From Tianweitania sp. UT-5YL-CI-8 (lineage in GTDB: Bacteria > Pseudomonadota > Alphaproteobacteria > Rhizobiales > Rhizobiaceae): DNA of 64,000 nucleotides. How positions within the stretch are numbered: the stretch's first letter is position 1; every line of letters starts with the position of its first letter. A program made the translations under genes and the position numbers. The notes beneath the pieces are model-generated. The model was not told where the DNA came from. It saw only the letters and a program-made list of their open reading frames with translations, and searched no databases. Below are positions 26,128 through 34,181 of this stretch, in pieces. The stretch is taken from contig NZ_JASCRR010000003.1 in NCBI RefSeq assembly GCF_030010215.1, positions 1 to 64,000 of the forward strand, read 5' to 3'.

Positions 26128-26871
26128 GTGGGAAGAAGGCAGCAGGCGGAATTGGCTAACGTTGACGCACAGTTTCGCACCGGCATGACCGGCAGAACCC
26201 TGCTTCTGCTCGGTCCAGACAATTTCATTCCGGACTGCAATCTCATCGCGCTGCACTATCAGTTCCCGGATATCGTGGTTCAGCGCGTCGCCGCCATTTC
26301 TGGCTTGCGATCAGTGCCCTCGGTTGCCGTCGTGCTGATCGACGAAACCTATCTCGCCAACCTGTCGCCCAGCGAGGAAACACTCATCCGGCAGATGCGG
26401 GATCGTATCGTCGCGGTTGTCGATGAGGCTGCGCCGCATTTCTCTGCGGCCACCTATCATCACGTCTCAAGCAATCTGGTTCGCGGTGTCCTGTCGATGA
26501 ATCTGCGGTTGGAAATCTGGCTGCCGACAGTGGAACTGTTCCTGCGTGGGGCAGAGTTCGTGCCTTCGTCACTCATCAGGGCGCATCGCGGCGCATCGAA
26601 AACAGTGGAGTCCACGGAAACATCCGCCGCCAATATCGGCGCGCTGACCGAGCGGGAATGGCAGGTGCTTCAGATGATATCAGCGGGCTGGTCGAACCGC
26701 GTGATCGCGTTGCGGTGCCAGCTGTCGGAAAACACGATCAAGGTTCATGTCCACAACATCATCAAGAAGCTGAACACGTCCAATCGAACCGCTGCTGCTG
26801 CGATTTTCTTCGCGGTCAAGAAGGCTGGCGGGCTCGATCATCTGACGCCCGTGTCGCAAGAGGGTGTATAA
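26128..26871 (+). CDS. LuxR-HTH transcriptional regulator with a degenerate receiver-like N-terminus
   Basis: About 247 residues. The C-terminal 65 form a clear LuxR-type helix-turn-helix: LTEREWQVLQMISAGWSNRV, then SENTIKVHVHNIIKKLNTSN. The N-terminal 120 residues (starting TLLLLGPDNF, with VAVVLIDETYL) have the beta-alpha rhythm of a response-regulator receiver but lack clear acidic-pocket residues. No AHL-binding domain is visible. It sits between the SDR and the GT4 genes and overlaps neither, although the GT4 start is a few bases after its stop. A plausible role is local control of the polysaccharide genes. The start is uncertain: GTG 26128, TTG 26152 and ATG 26185 are all in frame. It is similar in layout to the regulator at 29825-30607. 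Confidence 0.82.
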   Translation: MGRRQQAELANVDAQFRTGMTGRTLLLLGPDNFIPDCNLIALHYQFPDIVVQRVAAISGLRSVPSVAVVLIDETYLANLSPSEETLIRQMRDRIVAVVDEAAPHFSAATYHHVSSNLVRGVLSMNLRLEIWLPTVELFLRGAEFVPSSLIRAHRGASKTVESTETSAANIGALTEREWQVLQMISAGWSNRVIALRCQLSENTIKVHVHNIIKKLNTSNRTAAAAIFFAVKKAGGLDHLTPVSQEGV

Positions 26872-26875
26872 CGTG

Positions 26876-28156
26876 ATGCTGGCGAAGGATAACCAACATT
26901 CCCGCTGGCGGCGGGATGCCGGTAGCAATCTTCTTATCTACGCACCGGTCCCCGTTTTCCGCGAGGGCGGCAAGCTTTTCGTGGAGGCACAGGCGGCAAA
27001 CGGGTTGCAACTTTGGGCGGATCATTTCGACCGCGTCGTCGCCATGATGCCCGAAGCGCCATCGAGACCCAGGGGCTCGTGGGTGCCAGCTGAACAGGCT
27101 CTGCCCCCTTCGGGGCGGATCGTCATCGAGCCTTTGCCCTATGCCTATCGGCCTGACATCTTCCTCCGCGAACTCGCGCCGACAGCGCGCAGGATCAGCC
27201 AGCTTATCGAAGAGGCCGACTATCTTTCGTTTGCCATTGGCGGTCTTTTCGGCGACTGGGGCGCGATCTCGGCGCTCACGGCCCGGCGCATGAAGCGGCG
27301 CTTCGCCGTCTGGACCGACCGGGTCGAGTCCGAGGTTGTCCGGCGCTCGGCGGGAGAGGGGCCGTTGCGTTCGCGGCTACGGGCGCGGCTCACGCATCGG
27401 CCTATGGCCTGGCTAGAGCGCCATGTCATAAGGCGGGCGGCGCTCGGCCTCTTCCACGGCCGCGAGACCTATGAGGCCTATTCCAGCTTTTGTTCTAACC
27501 CCCAGATCGTACACGACATACATTTGAAGAAGTCGGACCATATCGGTTCGAGCGATCTTAGGCACAAACTCGATCATTGCCACGAAGATCCGCTGCGCAT
27601 TGTCTATGCGGGCAGGGCGGATGCAATGAAGGCGCCGATGGATTGGATCGAGACGCTTGAGCGGCTGGCGGAGCGGGGTGTGGCTTTCAAAGCCGTGTGG
27701 CTTGGCAACGGCGACCTTTATGACCGGCTCGTCAGCCGGATCGAGCTTTCGGGACTGGGCGACCGTGTCTCTGCGCCCGGCTTCGTGTCTGATCGGAGAG
27801 CGGTTTTGCGGGCGCTGCGCGAAGCGCATGTCTTCCTGTTCTGCCATCGTACGCCGGAATCCCCTCGCTGCCTGATCGAGGCATTGTCCTCGGCATGCCC
27901 GATAGTCGGCTACGAATCTCCTTATGCGGCGGATCTTATTTCAACGGCCGGCGGCGGAGTGCTCGTGCCAATCGGTGGGACGGGCAGGCTGGCGGATTGC
28001 CTCGCATCGCTGGCGACGGATCGCGACAGGCTTCGGCAACTGATCCTGCATGCCAGTCAGGACGGAGAACCCTTCGACGAGGTCTCGGTCTTCCGTCACC
28101 GCAGCGAGTTGATCAAGGATCATCTTGCGCCAGGAGCTCTCGCTCAAGCCGGCTGA
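26876..28156 (+). CDS. GT4-type glycosyltransferase (group 1)
   Basis: A soluble, about 426-residue GT-B enzyme. The C-terminal domain has the group 1 pattern: LRIVYAGRADAMKAP, VWLGNGDLYDRL, GFVSDRRAVLRALREAHVFLF and PESPRCLIEALSSACPIVG, a variant of the EX7E nucleotide-sugar site. The N-terminal acceptor domain is more divergent. It would add one sugar of the repeat unit in the cytoplasm. The start is placed at ATG 26876 with AGAGGG upstream; GTG 26873 and 26864 are alternatives. It follows the LuxR-type regulator gene directly. Confidence 0.85.
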   Translation: MLAKDNQHSRWRRDAGSNLLIYAPVPVFREGGKLFVEAQAANGLQLWADHFDRVVAMMPEAPSRPRGSWVPAEQALPPSGRIVIEPLPYAYRPDIFLRELAPTARRISQLIEEADYLSFAIGGLFGDWGAISALTARRMKRRFAVWTDRVESEVVRRSAGEGPLRSRLRARLTHRPMAWLERHVIRRAALGLFHGRETYEAYSSFCSNPQIVHDIHLKKSDHIGSSDLRHKLDHCHEDPLRIVYAGRADAMKAPMDWIETLERLAERGVAFKAVWLGNGDLYDRLVSRIELSGLGDRVSAPGFVSDRRAVLRALREAHVFLFCHRTPESPRCLIEALSSACPIVGYESPYAADLISTAGGGVLVPIGGTGRLADCLASLATDRDRLRQLILHASQDGEPFDEVSVFRHRSELIKDHLAPGALAQAG

Positions 28157-28489
28157 GCCCTCCAGCTTGCGCCATAAGTCCGAACCTTTATCGGGTCAGG
28201 AACTGCCGCCCTGCGTGAAATGCAGAGCGAATGGGGATATCGACCAATTCGTGCTGACGCGCGCCGTCGCACATTCTGGTTCCTCAGAGAGCCAGTCCAA
28301 ACCAAATCCTGCGGGTTTTGAAAGTTAGCTGATGGCGCTAGCGGCTTGATCTTGGCAAGGATCGCATAAATGGCATGCGGAGTGTCCTGTAGGTCACATC
28401 ATGCTGCATGGACATGGCGTCTGTCTCCGCTGATCTGACCGTCTTCAACAAAAGGTTGTATGGGCCCTGATGTACCAAAACGGAACGAC
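28157..28489. other. 333-bp stretch with no recognisable gene
   Basis: Between the GT4 stop and the end of the luxI pseudogene. It is less GC-rich than the genes around it. Short open frames are present on both strands without family features. I see no promoter or terminator that I can support; it may be eroded 3' DNA of the quorum-sensing pair. Confidence 0.4.
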
Positions 28490-29001
28490 TTAGACCGCCA
28501 CAACGTCGCCGCCTGAGCATAGGCGGCGACGCTCACTCGAAAAAAGCCGCAACGCACAAGCGCTATCAATCTGTTGCGGTTCACCCAAAAGACGTACGTT
28601 CCAGCCGTAAAGTTTCCACACCGGCAACCAGTAAAGATCCTGAACGCCGCCGAACCGCTCAATACTTTCCTTCGGGCAGAACTCCATGATCGTGGCGCAG
28701 ACCTGTCCCTTGATGGGGCCGCCCGGGCATCACGTAGGAGTTCGCGGCACATGAATGGAAATAGGTCCGCGAGAAGATATGACGATCCATCGGGATGAGC
28801 CGGCTGTCGGTCATCACCTCGCCATCGCGAATGCCGATCAGATTGGTTGCGTCTGGAGTTCGAACTGGTCGATTTTGAGACCGCTCCCGTCATCGTCGCG
28901 CCAGACTTACTTCGACGTAAATCTGATGGCGCGCCCGGGAATAGTCGGAGAGCGCTTCGGCGTATGTGCCGGTTTCCGAAATTGATGACATGTATCGGCA
29001 T
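28490..29001 (-). pseudogene. luxI-type acyl-homoserine lactone synthase, inactivated
   Basis: Piecing frames together on the minus strand gives a LuxI-family protein: MPIHVINFGNRHIRRSAL, then SDYSRARHQIYVEVW, DATNLIGIRDGEVMTDSRLI, LLADLFPFMCRE and finally ATIMEFCPKESIERFGGVQD with DLYWLPVWKLYGWNVRLLG. These match the N-terminal half (Arg, Phe/Tyr, Asp, Arg residues) and the C-terminal acyl-chain region of AHL synthases. At least three frameshifts separate the pieces, so no working enzyme is made. It lies 44 bp downstream of, and on the same strand as, a luxR pseudogene. Confidence 0.8.
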
Positions 29002-29045
29002 TTACATCAGCCCACGCCTTCTTAGGGCTGTAGTTGATTATTTCT

Positions 29046-29744
29046 TCAAGCAGCGACGACAGCTTGCTTGGTCGTGCGGACATCCATTTTTCAATGGATC
29101 GAATTAACGTGATTGCGCACGGTCTTCTCAGCAATGCTCAATATGCAGGATATTCCCTAGGCAGTCTTTCCAGCCGTGGACCGGTGCAGGATATCGAGCT
29201 CGCGCTCGCTCAGCGACGAAACTTTCTGTTTCGGAGCTGTCGTGCCCACAGCCGACATCTGGAAATAGATCGAGGCCATGTAGAGCGCGCACTCGTCCTT
29301 TTTTTGAAAGATCCAGCTGGTTTTCGGTCGCCAGCAAAATAACGGTTCGCCAGCCTTGGCTCGTCTGCATCGGGAAAGCAATTCCATCGCGCAGGCCGAG
29401 CTCGGCGGCCTCGTTTTCTATGCGGGCTGCCCATTCCATATGCGCCGAGCGCTGCTGCGCCTCACGCCAGCAGAAAAGTACGGTTTTCTGCATCGACCAT
29501 TTGCTGACAGCGTCGTCGGCAAAAATAGCCGTGATCCCGGTACTTGCCGGTCCATTCGCCGGGCCGTTGATAGCAGATCACGAGCGGCTCGACATGATGG
29601 CCGGCGACGGGAAGCCCCGTCAGGATAAGTGTTTACGTCATAGGACTGAACGAGGTTGGTATAGTCCTCAATGAGCGGTGTCAGGCTAGCATATTGCTGG
29701 CTGCGCTCGACAAACTCGAGCGCCTCTGTCTGAGCATTCAACAT
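29046..29744 (-). pseudogene. luxR-type AHL-responsive regulator, inactivated
   Basis: The minus strand begins MLNAQTEALEFVERSQQYAS at 29744 and continues through frameshifted pieces of an autoinducer-binding domain (for example TGLPVAGHH-like and NRYFAGDRK-like stretches). The C-terminal HTH is in one frame: LSERELDILHRSTAGKTA, stop, GISCILSIAEKTVRNHVNSI, H, stop, KMDVRTTKQAVVAA, TGA at 29046. The first stop (TAG) is where quorum LuxR proteins have the Trp of GKTAW, and the second (TGA) where an Arg is usual, so both look like single-base nonsense changes. With the frameshifts this is a dead gene. Confidence 0.8.
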
Positions 29745-29767
29745 GGCCGTCCTCAGACTTGGCGGGG

Positions 29768-29799
29768 GGAGGGCCCGTCGATAGACGACGAGTCCCTCC
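29768..29799 (-). terminator. Imperfect GC-rich hairpin after the 29825 regulator gene
   Basis: GGAGGGCCCGTCG and CGACGAGTCCCTCC form arms of about 13 bp around a 5-base loop. It lies just after the stop of the leftward LuxR-type regulator and before the luxR pseudogene start. It lacks a T-run, so termination is only suggested; an operator is the alternative. Confidence 0.35.
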
Positions 29800-29824
29800 T
29801 ACGCTCTGTGCTGGTCTCCTGACC

Positions 29825-30607
29825 TCAGGACAGGCTCAGCTGATCACCAGATCCTACTGGTTGCTCTGCCGGGTATAATGCATTGATCTTGTAGACGACT
29901 TCGGTGCGGTTGGTCGCCTTAAGCTTCTTCATGATGTTGCGGATGTGCACTTTGACCGTGCTCTGCCGCAGATCGAGATCAAAGGCTATGATCTTATTGG
30001 CTTTTCCCTTGCGGAGAGCCTTCACGACCTCGGCTTGGCGCGGTGTGAACATGTCGGTCAGTTCCCTGGCTCCGCATGTTCCGGTTTCGATCAGGTGCTT
30101 TACCGCCAGCATACAGCTTGCAGGCACGAATATGCCGCCGGCAACTGCAAGCTCGATCGCTTCGGCACAGACGCCGATATGCACCGAGGCCGGGATATAT
30201 CCCTTGACGCCCAGTTCCAGCGCCTTGAGCACCTGCGTGAATTCGTCCGTGTCAGCCAGAATGACGACAGGTATGTTTCCAAGCTCGACTGTCAGCTTGT
30301 GAATCCTGTTCGTGCATTCGAGATCGGTGACTTTTCCCGCACCGAGATTGTAGAGGACTGCCCCCAATGGAGGGCATTGATCCTTGATCATACGCCACAT
30401 TTCGACGGAGGGGACGTCTATCACCTCAAGCCTGATCTGATGGCTTTGGAGCGCCTGAGAGAGGCACTCCCTTTCCAAAGACCGACTGTTAACGATCAGC
30501 AGGCCTTTGCGGGCCTTATTGCCAACCTCGGTTGGTACTTCGGAATTTAGTCGCGGCGGTTTCACAGCTCCATTAGTAGAGGAATCCTGAATGTACATAT
30601 AACTCAC
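29825..30607 (-). CDS. LuxR-HTH regulator with a pseudo-receiver domain
   Basis: A 260-residue protein with receiver-like residues 34-155 and a C-terminal LuxR-type HTH (FTPRQAEVVKALRKGKANKI, then LRQSTVKVHIRNIMKKLKAT). In the receiver part the strand that normally ends with the phospho-acceptor Asp reads AVLYNLGAG, so Asn replaces Asp, while the later Lys (GVKGYIP) is kept. It therefore probably works without phosphorylation. A flexible 30-residue leader precedes the receiver. It is transcribed away from an AT-rich 300-bp region with an inverted repeat. It is a paralogue in layout of the regulator at 26128; control of the island's polysaccharide genes is likely but not shown. Confidence 0.85.
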   Translation of the reverse strand: MSYMYIQDSSTNGAVKPPRLNSEVPTEVGNKARKGLLIVNSRSLERECLSQALQSHQIRLEVIDVPSVEMWRMIKDQCPPLGAVLYNLGAGKVTDLECTNRIHKLTVELGNIPVVILADTDEFTQVLKALELGVKGYIPASVHIGVCAEAIELAVAGGIFVPASCMLAVKHLIETGTCGARELTDMFTPRQAEVVKALRKGKANKIIAFDLDLRQSTVKVHIRNIMKKLKATNRTEVVYKINALYPAEQPVGSGDQLSLS

Positions 30608-31098
30608 CCTTTGCCCAAAGCATGACTACGTTTATTGATTTTCAAATAGTTTTCATAGTAGGCCAAAACGTCATATTTTTCAATATGATGATAGAAAACT
30701 CTGTTTCGAGGCTGAAGCGATTAGTTGCTTCCAGCTGATCTAGAAATTTCTACGCCGTTTTTCGACCTTGTAGCTCGCAGGGATTACGTATGGAGCTATT
30801 TTAGCTAATCAGAAGTAATTTGCAATAAGGAGGCAATGTTTTAGTTAGATGTACCGCCAAAAGAGGTAGAATAGACGGTTCTTCGCGGCCTGCTAAGCTG
30901 ATATTTGCAGCGCTACACTAAGAAGTGACAGTGACCATAAATGGGACATCAAAAGTTATATTGACCAGAAATGGGACACCGACAAATTGTGACGCTGCTA
31001 CGCCCAATGACGATGACGCCTATCCGCGTTTTTTCGGATTAGATACCTGGGCCGCATGCCAGACTATCTGGCGTTGGCATTTCGCATCGGGGCAGATT
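30608..31098. other. AT-rich non-coding region with IS-like repeats
   Basis: The part from 30608 to about 30900 is markedly AT-rich against the rest of the window and contains the palindrome CATATTtttcAATATG at about 30672-30687. It should hold the promoter of the leftward LuxR-type gene and probably that of the rightward acyltransferase. From about 30925 the sequence carries two IS21-type repeats. An open frame does extend from 30925 into the acyltransferase gene, but its first 58 residues have no membrane or family features. Confidence 0.45.
30932..30978. repeat. Pair of direct repeats TGACCAKAAATGGGACA, IS21-type end remnant
   Basis: TGACCATAAATGGGACA at 30932-30948 and TGACCAGAAATGGGACA at 30962-30978 differ at one base and are 30 bp apart. 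The layout and the TGAC/GGGACA content resemble IS21-family subterminal repeats. No transposase is adjacent, so this would be a solo end left by deletion, placed directly upstream of an acyltransferase gene. Confidence 0.5.
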
Positions 31099-32130
31099 AT
31101 GAGCGGCCGCTACACATTTATCGACGGCTTGCGCGGGGCGGCTGCGGCTGCGGTCGTGCTGTTCCACGCCCTGCGCGGAAACCATGTCGACTTCATGCCG
31201 ACCGAAGTCGCCTCCATCGCGGTCCTGGGCGAAGGCGGTGTGGCGATCTTCTTCGTCATCAGCGGCTTCGTCATCATGCATTCGATGTTCAGGGCGAAGG
31301 TCGATCCCGCCTATGTCGGCGGCTTCATTCTGCGCCGGTCGATCCGCCTTGAGCCGCCTTACTGGGTCGCCATTGCCCTTACGATTGGGCTGTCATACCT
31401 TGCAAGCGCATTTGTTCCGGGACGTCCGGCACCTGAATATTCCATAGGTCAGTTGATCGCGCATCTGTATTACGGTCAGGAACTGCTGGGATACATGCAC
31501 ATCAATCCGGTATTCTGGACGCTTTGCTATGAAGTGCAGTTCTATCTCGTGCTGGCTCTTGTGCTTATGACCCGTTCGACTGCTCTTCTGATCCTGGTAT
31601 TTGGCGTCAGCCTGCTTTGGCCCACGGGACTGTTGCCGGAGGTTCGAGGCCTTTTCGTGAACCTCTTCTATTCTTTCCTGCTGGGTGTCGGCGCTTATTT
31701 CGCCTGGGTCAGGCCGGGCGTGCGTCCGTGGTTTCTCGCATATATCGGTATCGTGCTGATCGCATCGTTGGTTGACAACGATCTGTTCGCTCTGATTGCC
31801 AGCGCGTCGGCCCTGCTGTTGGTATCGACCGCGATCAAGGGAAGATTGCACGACACGCTGAACTGGCGGTGGCTGCAATTCCTTGGCGCGATTTCATACT
31901 CGCTCTATCTCACGCACAATCCCATCACCGGCGCGACGTTCCGCGTCTGGTACATGATCGCCGGCCATTCCGTCGCCGCGCAGGCGGCCGGGCTGGTCCT
32001 GTCGGCGGTGGCCTGTGTCGTCTTCGCATGGATCATGTATCTGCTCGTGGAACGGCCATGCATTGCCTTCGCACGCTCCATCACGCGCGCCAGATTGAGG
32101 GCGCCGCCAAGGCCTATCACCTCGGTCTAG
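31099..32130 (+). CDS. Acyltransferase 3 family membrane protein
   Basis: A 343-residue protein with ten or so membrane segments. It opens with MSGRYTFIDGLRGAAAAAVV and has LFHALRG, AIFFVISGFVIMHSMFRAK and RRSIRLEPPYWVAIAL, the acyltransferase 3 hallmarks, and closes with LVERPCIAFAR. It probably acylates the island polysaccharide, making it the third such enzyme here. ATG 31099 has GGGGCAG just upstream and starts exactly at the family N-terminus; the longer frame from 30925 covers IS-like repeats and is rejected. An IS630-type pseudogene follows 66 bp downstream. Confidence 0.88.
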   Translation: MSGRYTFIDGLRGAAAAAVVLFHALRGNHVDFMPTEVASIAVLGEGGVAIFFVISGFVIMHSMFRAKVDPAYVGGFILRRSIRLEPPYWVAIALTIGLSYLASAFVPGRPAPEYSIGQLIAHLYYGQELLGYMHINPVFWTLCYEVQFYLVLALVLMTRSTALLILVFGVSLLWPTGLLPEVRGLFVNLFYSFLLGVGAYFAWVRPGVRPWFLAYIGIVLIASLVDNDLFALIASASALLLVSTAIKGRLHDTLNWRWLQFLGAISYSLYLTHNPITGATFRVWYMIAGHSVAAQAAGLVLSAVACVVFAWIMYLLVERPCIAFARSITRARLRAPPRPITSV

Positions 32131-32196
32131 AGGGGGATTCCCCGCAGGCTGCAAATCAGATTCAAGATGCTGGCTGGGATAAGGAGGCCGGCATGG

Positions 32197-33139
32197 ATGG
32201 GCAAGCCATACTCAAACGATCTTCGGACCGGGTTGTCGCTTCGGTGAACAGGAGGGGCTTTCGCGCCGGCAAGCAGCGGCGCGTTATGATGTCGGCATCA
32301 GTTCGGTGATCAGGTGGGTTGGGCGCTTTCGAGAAACAGGCAGCGTCAGCCCCGGCCAGATCGGTGACCACAAGCCCATGAAGATCCGTGGTGCCCATAG
32401 CGACTGGTTATTGAGCCCTGCCGCAATGACGCCTTCACCTTGAGTGGGCTGGTCGCGGAACTGGTCGAGCGCGGTCTGAAGATGGACTATCGCTCGGTTT
32501 GGGCGTTCGTTCACGAGGAGAGGCTCGGTTATAAAAAAAGACGCTCGTCGCGGCCGAACAAAGGCGTCCCGACATCGCGCGCCGGCGTCAGCAATGGTTG
32601 AAGTATCGCGCCGGGATCGACCCTTCCCGCCTGGTGTTCATCGACGAGACCTGGACCAAGGCCGACATGGTGCCGGTGCGTGGCTGGGCGCCGGTTGGTG
32701 AGCGGCTCCATGCCGATGTCCGGCACGGCCACTGGCAGACCTTGGCGGCGCTGCGCCATGATCGTCTGGACGCGCCATGGCTGATCGACGGACCGATCAT
32801 GGCGAGCGGTTCCGGCTCTGTGTCGAGCAGGTTCTGGTTCCGACCCTCAAACCCGGTGACATCGTGATCATGGATAATCTCGGCTCGCACAAGGGCAGTG
32901 CGACACGCCATTCGCGGCGGCGGCGCCAGGCTCCTGTTATTGCCGAAATATTCGCCCGATCTGAACCCGATTGAGCAAGTCTTTGCCAAGCTCGAGCACT
33001 GGCTCAGAAGGCGGCGCGGCGAGCCGTCGATACCGTCTGCAGCGCGATCGGCGAAATCCTCGACAGACTCACCGCAAGCGAATGCCACAACTACTTCGAA
33101 ACGCTGGATACTGCTCAACCTGAAATCATCCGACTCTAG
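32197..33139 (+). pseudogene. IS630-family transposase remnant
   Basis: Joining frames gives a nearly complete IS630-type transposase: MGKPYSNDLR at 32197, RFRETGSVSPGQIGDHKP, SGLVAELVERGLKMDYRSVW, YRAGIDPSRLVFIDETWTK (DDE Asp), PGDIVIMDNLGSHKG (second Asp), LLPKYSPDLNPIEQVFAKL (Glu) and a TAG at 33139. At least four frameshifts make it inactive. The terminal inverted repeats could not be set with confidence. It separates the acyltransferase gene from the leftward export operon. Confidence 0.85.
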
Positions 33140-33221
33140 AGGTTGCCTCCCGCAGCTGGGACGAAGAAAGGCCGGAAACACGTGCGTGCTTCGGGCCTTG
33201 TTCCTTCATGGACTTCTGAGA

Positions 33222-34181
33222 TCAGTTTTTGAAGCTGTGGCGGATGAAGTCAGCCAGCAGGTAGGGCGGCGATCCGCTTGGGCGCCGCCGCAGCAAATGC
33301 TTGGCCTTGTAGGCTACGTGGCCGAGCACCCACGCCATATCCGCGGCGCTAATGTAGAGCGCGCCGTGATGCGTTTTGAAGTAGCGGTTCCGAGACTCGA
33401 ACCAATAGACCGGTCGGCGCGGTAAAGGCACATCGCGACGTGTGACGCCGGTGGCCTGTCCGACCAGATGGACGACCCTGCTTGCCGGGACGTGGAAGCA
33501 ACTCCAGCCGGCCGCGGCGGCGCGGCGGCACAAATCCACCTCCTCATAGTAGAGAAAGTAGCCTTCATCGAAGGAGCCGACCTGGCGTAGTACCTCGGAT
33601 CGCACGATCATGCTCGCGCCCGATACCCAGTCGACCTGCACCGGCCTGTCGCCGACATCGGGCACGATGCGCCACCGGTGCAGCAGCCGGGAGACGATAC
33701 CCATCCGGGCCTCGCTCTCCAGTTCTGCGGCGGGGGATGGAAAGCGGAACGCGCAGGCCTGCCGCGTCTCATCCATGTCCTCCAGCCGGCTGCCGGCTAT
33801 GCCGACTTTGGGGCTGCTTTCCATGAAAGCCAGAAGCTCCGGCAACGCCGATTTCCGCGGGACCGTGTCGGGGTTGAGGAACAGGATATATTCGGGTTCG
33901 CCGCGAAGCTCGCGCAGGCGTTCCAGCCCTCGATTGTTCCCATAGGCAAAGCCGCCATTGCGTTGCAGCGGCAGCAATGCGGCCCATTCCGACCAGCCAT
34001 TCTCCTTGATCGCCGCGTCAATCCGCACAGCGGAATCGTCGCCGGACCCGCCCTCGACGACCATGACGTGCGTCCCTGAAGGCAGCGCGCCGGGCACGCT
34101 TAGGGAAGTCAGGCAGTCGATCAGGATGTCGGTCGTGCGATAATTCACGATGATGACGCCAAGGCGGCACGGAACGGTCAC
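33222..34181 (-). CDS. GT2 glycosyltransferase, rhamnosyltransferase-like
   Basis: A soluble 319-residue GT-A enzyme of the WbbL/RfbN type. It starts LGVIIVNYRTTDILIDCL, then has NGGFAYGNNRGLE, ILFLNPDTV (the DxD-like element), QVDWVSGASMIVR and GYFLYYEEVDLCRRA, the signature acidic site of this group. The GTG start at 34181 overlaps the AAA ATPase stop by 4 bp, so it is translated as the last gene of the export operon. The donor is likely a nucleotide deoxysugar such as dTDP-rhamnose by family, but this is not proven. Confidence 0.88.
   Translation of the reverse strand: MTVPCRLGVIIVNYRTTDILIDCLTSLSVPGALPSGTHVMVVEGGSGDDSAVRIDAAIKENGWSEWAALLPLQRNGGFAYGNNRGLERLRELRGEPEYILFLNPDTVPRKSALPELLAFMESSPKVGIAGSRLEDMDETRQACAFRFPSPAAELESEARMGIVSRLLHRWRIVPDVGDRPVQVDWVSGASMIVRSEVLRQVGSFDEGYFLYYEEVDLCRRAAAAGWSCFHVPASRVVHLVGQATGVTRRDVPLPRRPVYWFESRNRYFKTHHGALYISAADMAWVLGHVAYKAKHLLRRRPSGSPPYLLADFIRHSFKN

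Noticed and set aside
30925-31098. 58-residue N-terminal extension of the third acyltransferase
   Set aside because: It is encoded by IS-like repeats and lacks membrane features; the family N-terminus begins at 31099.
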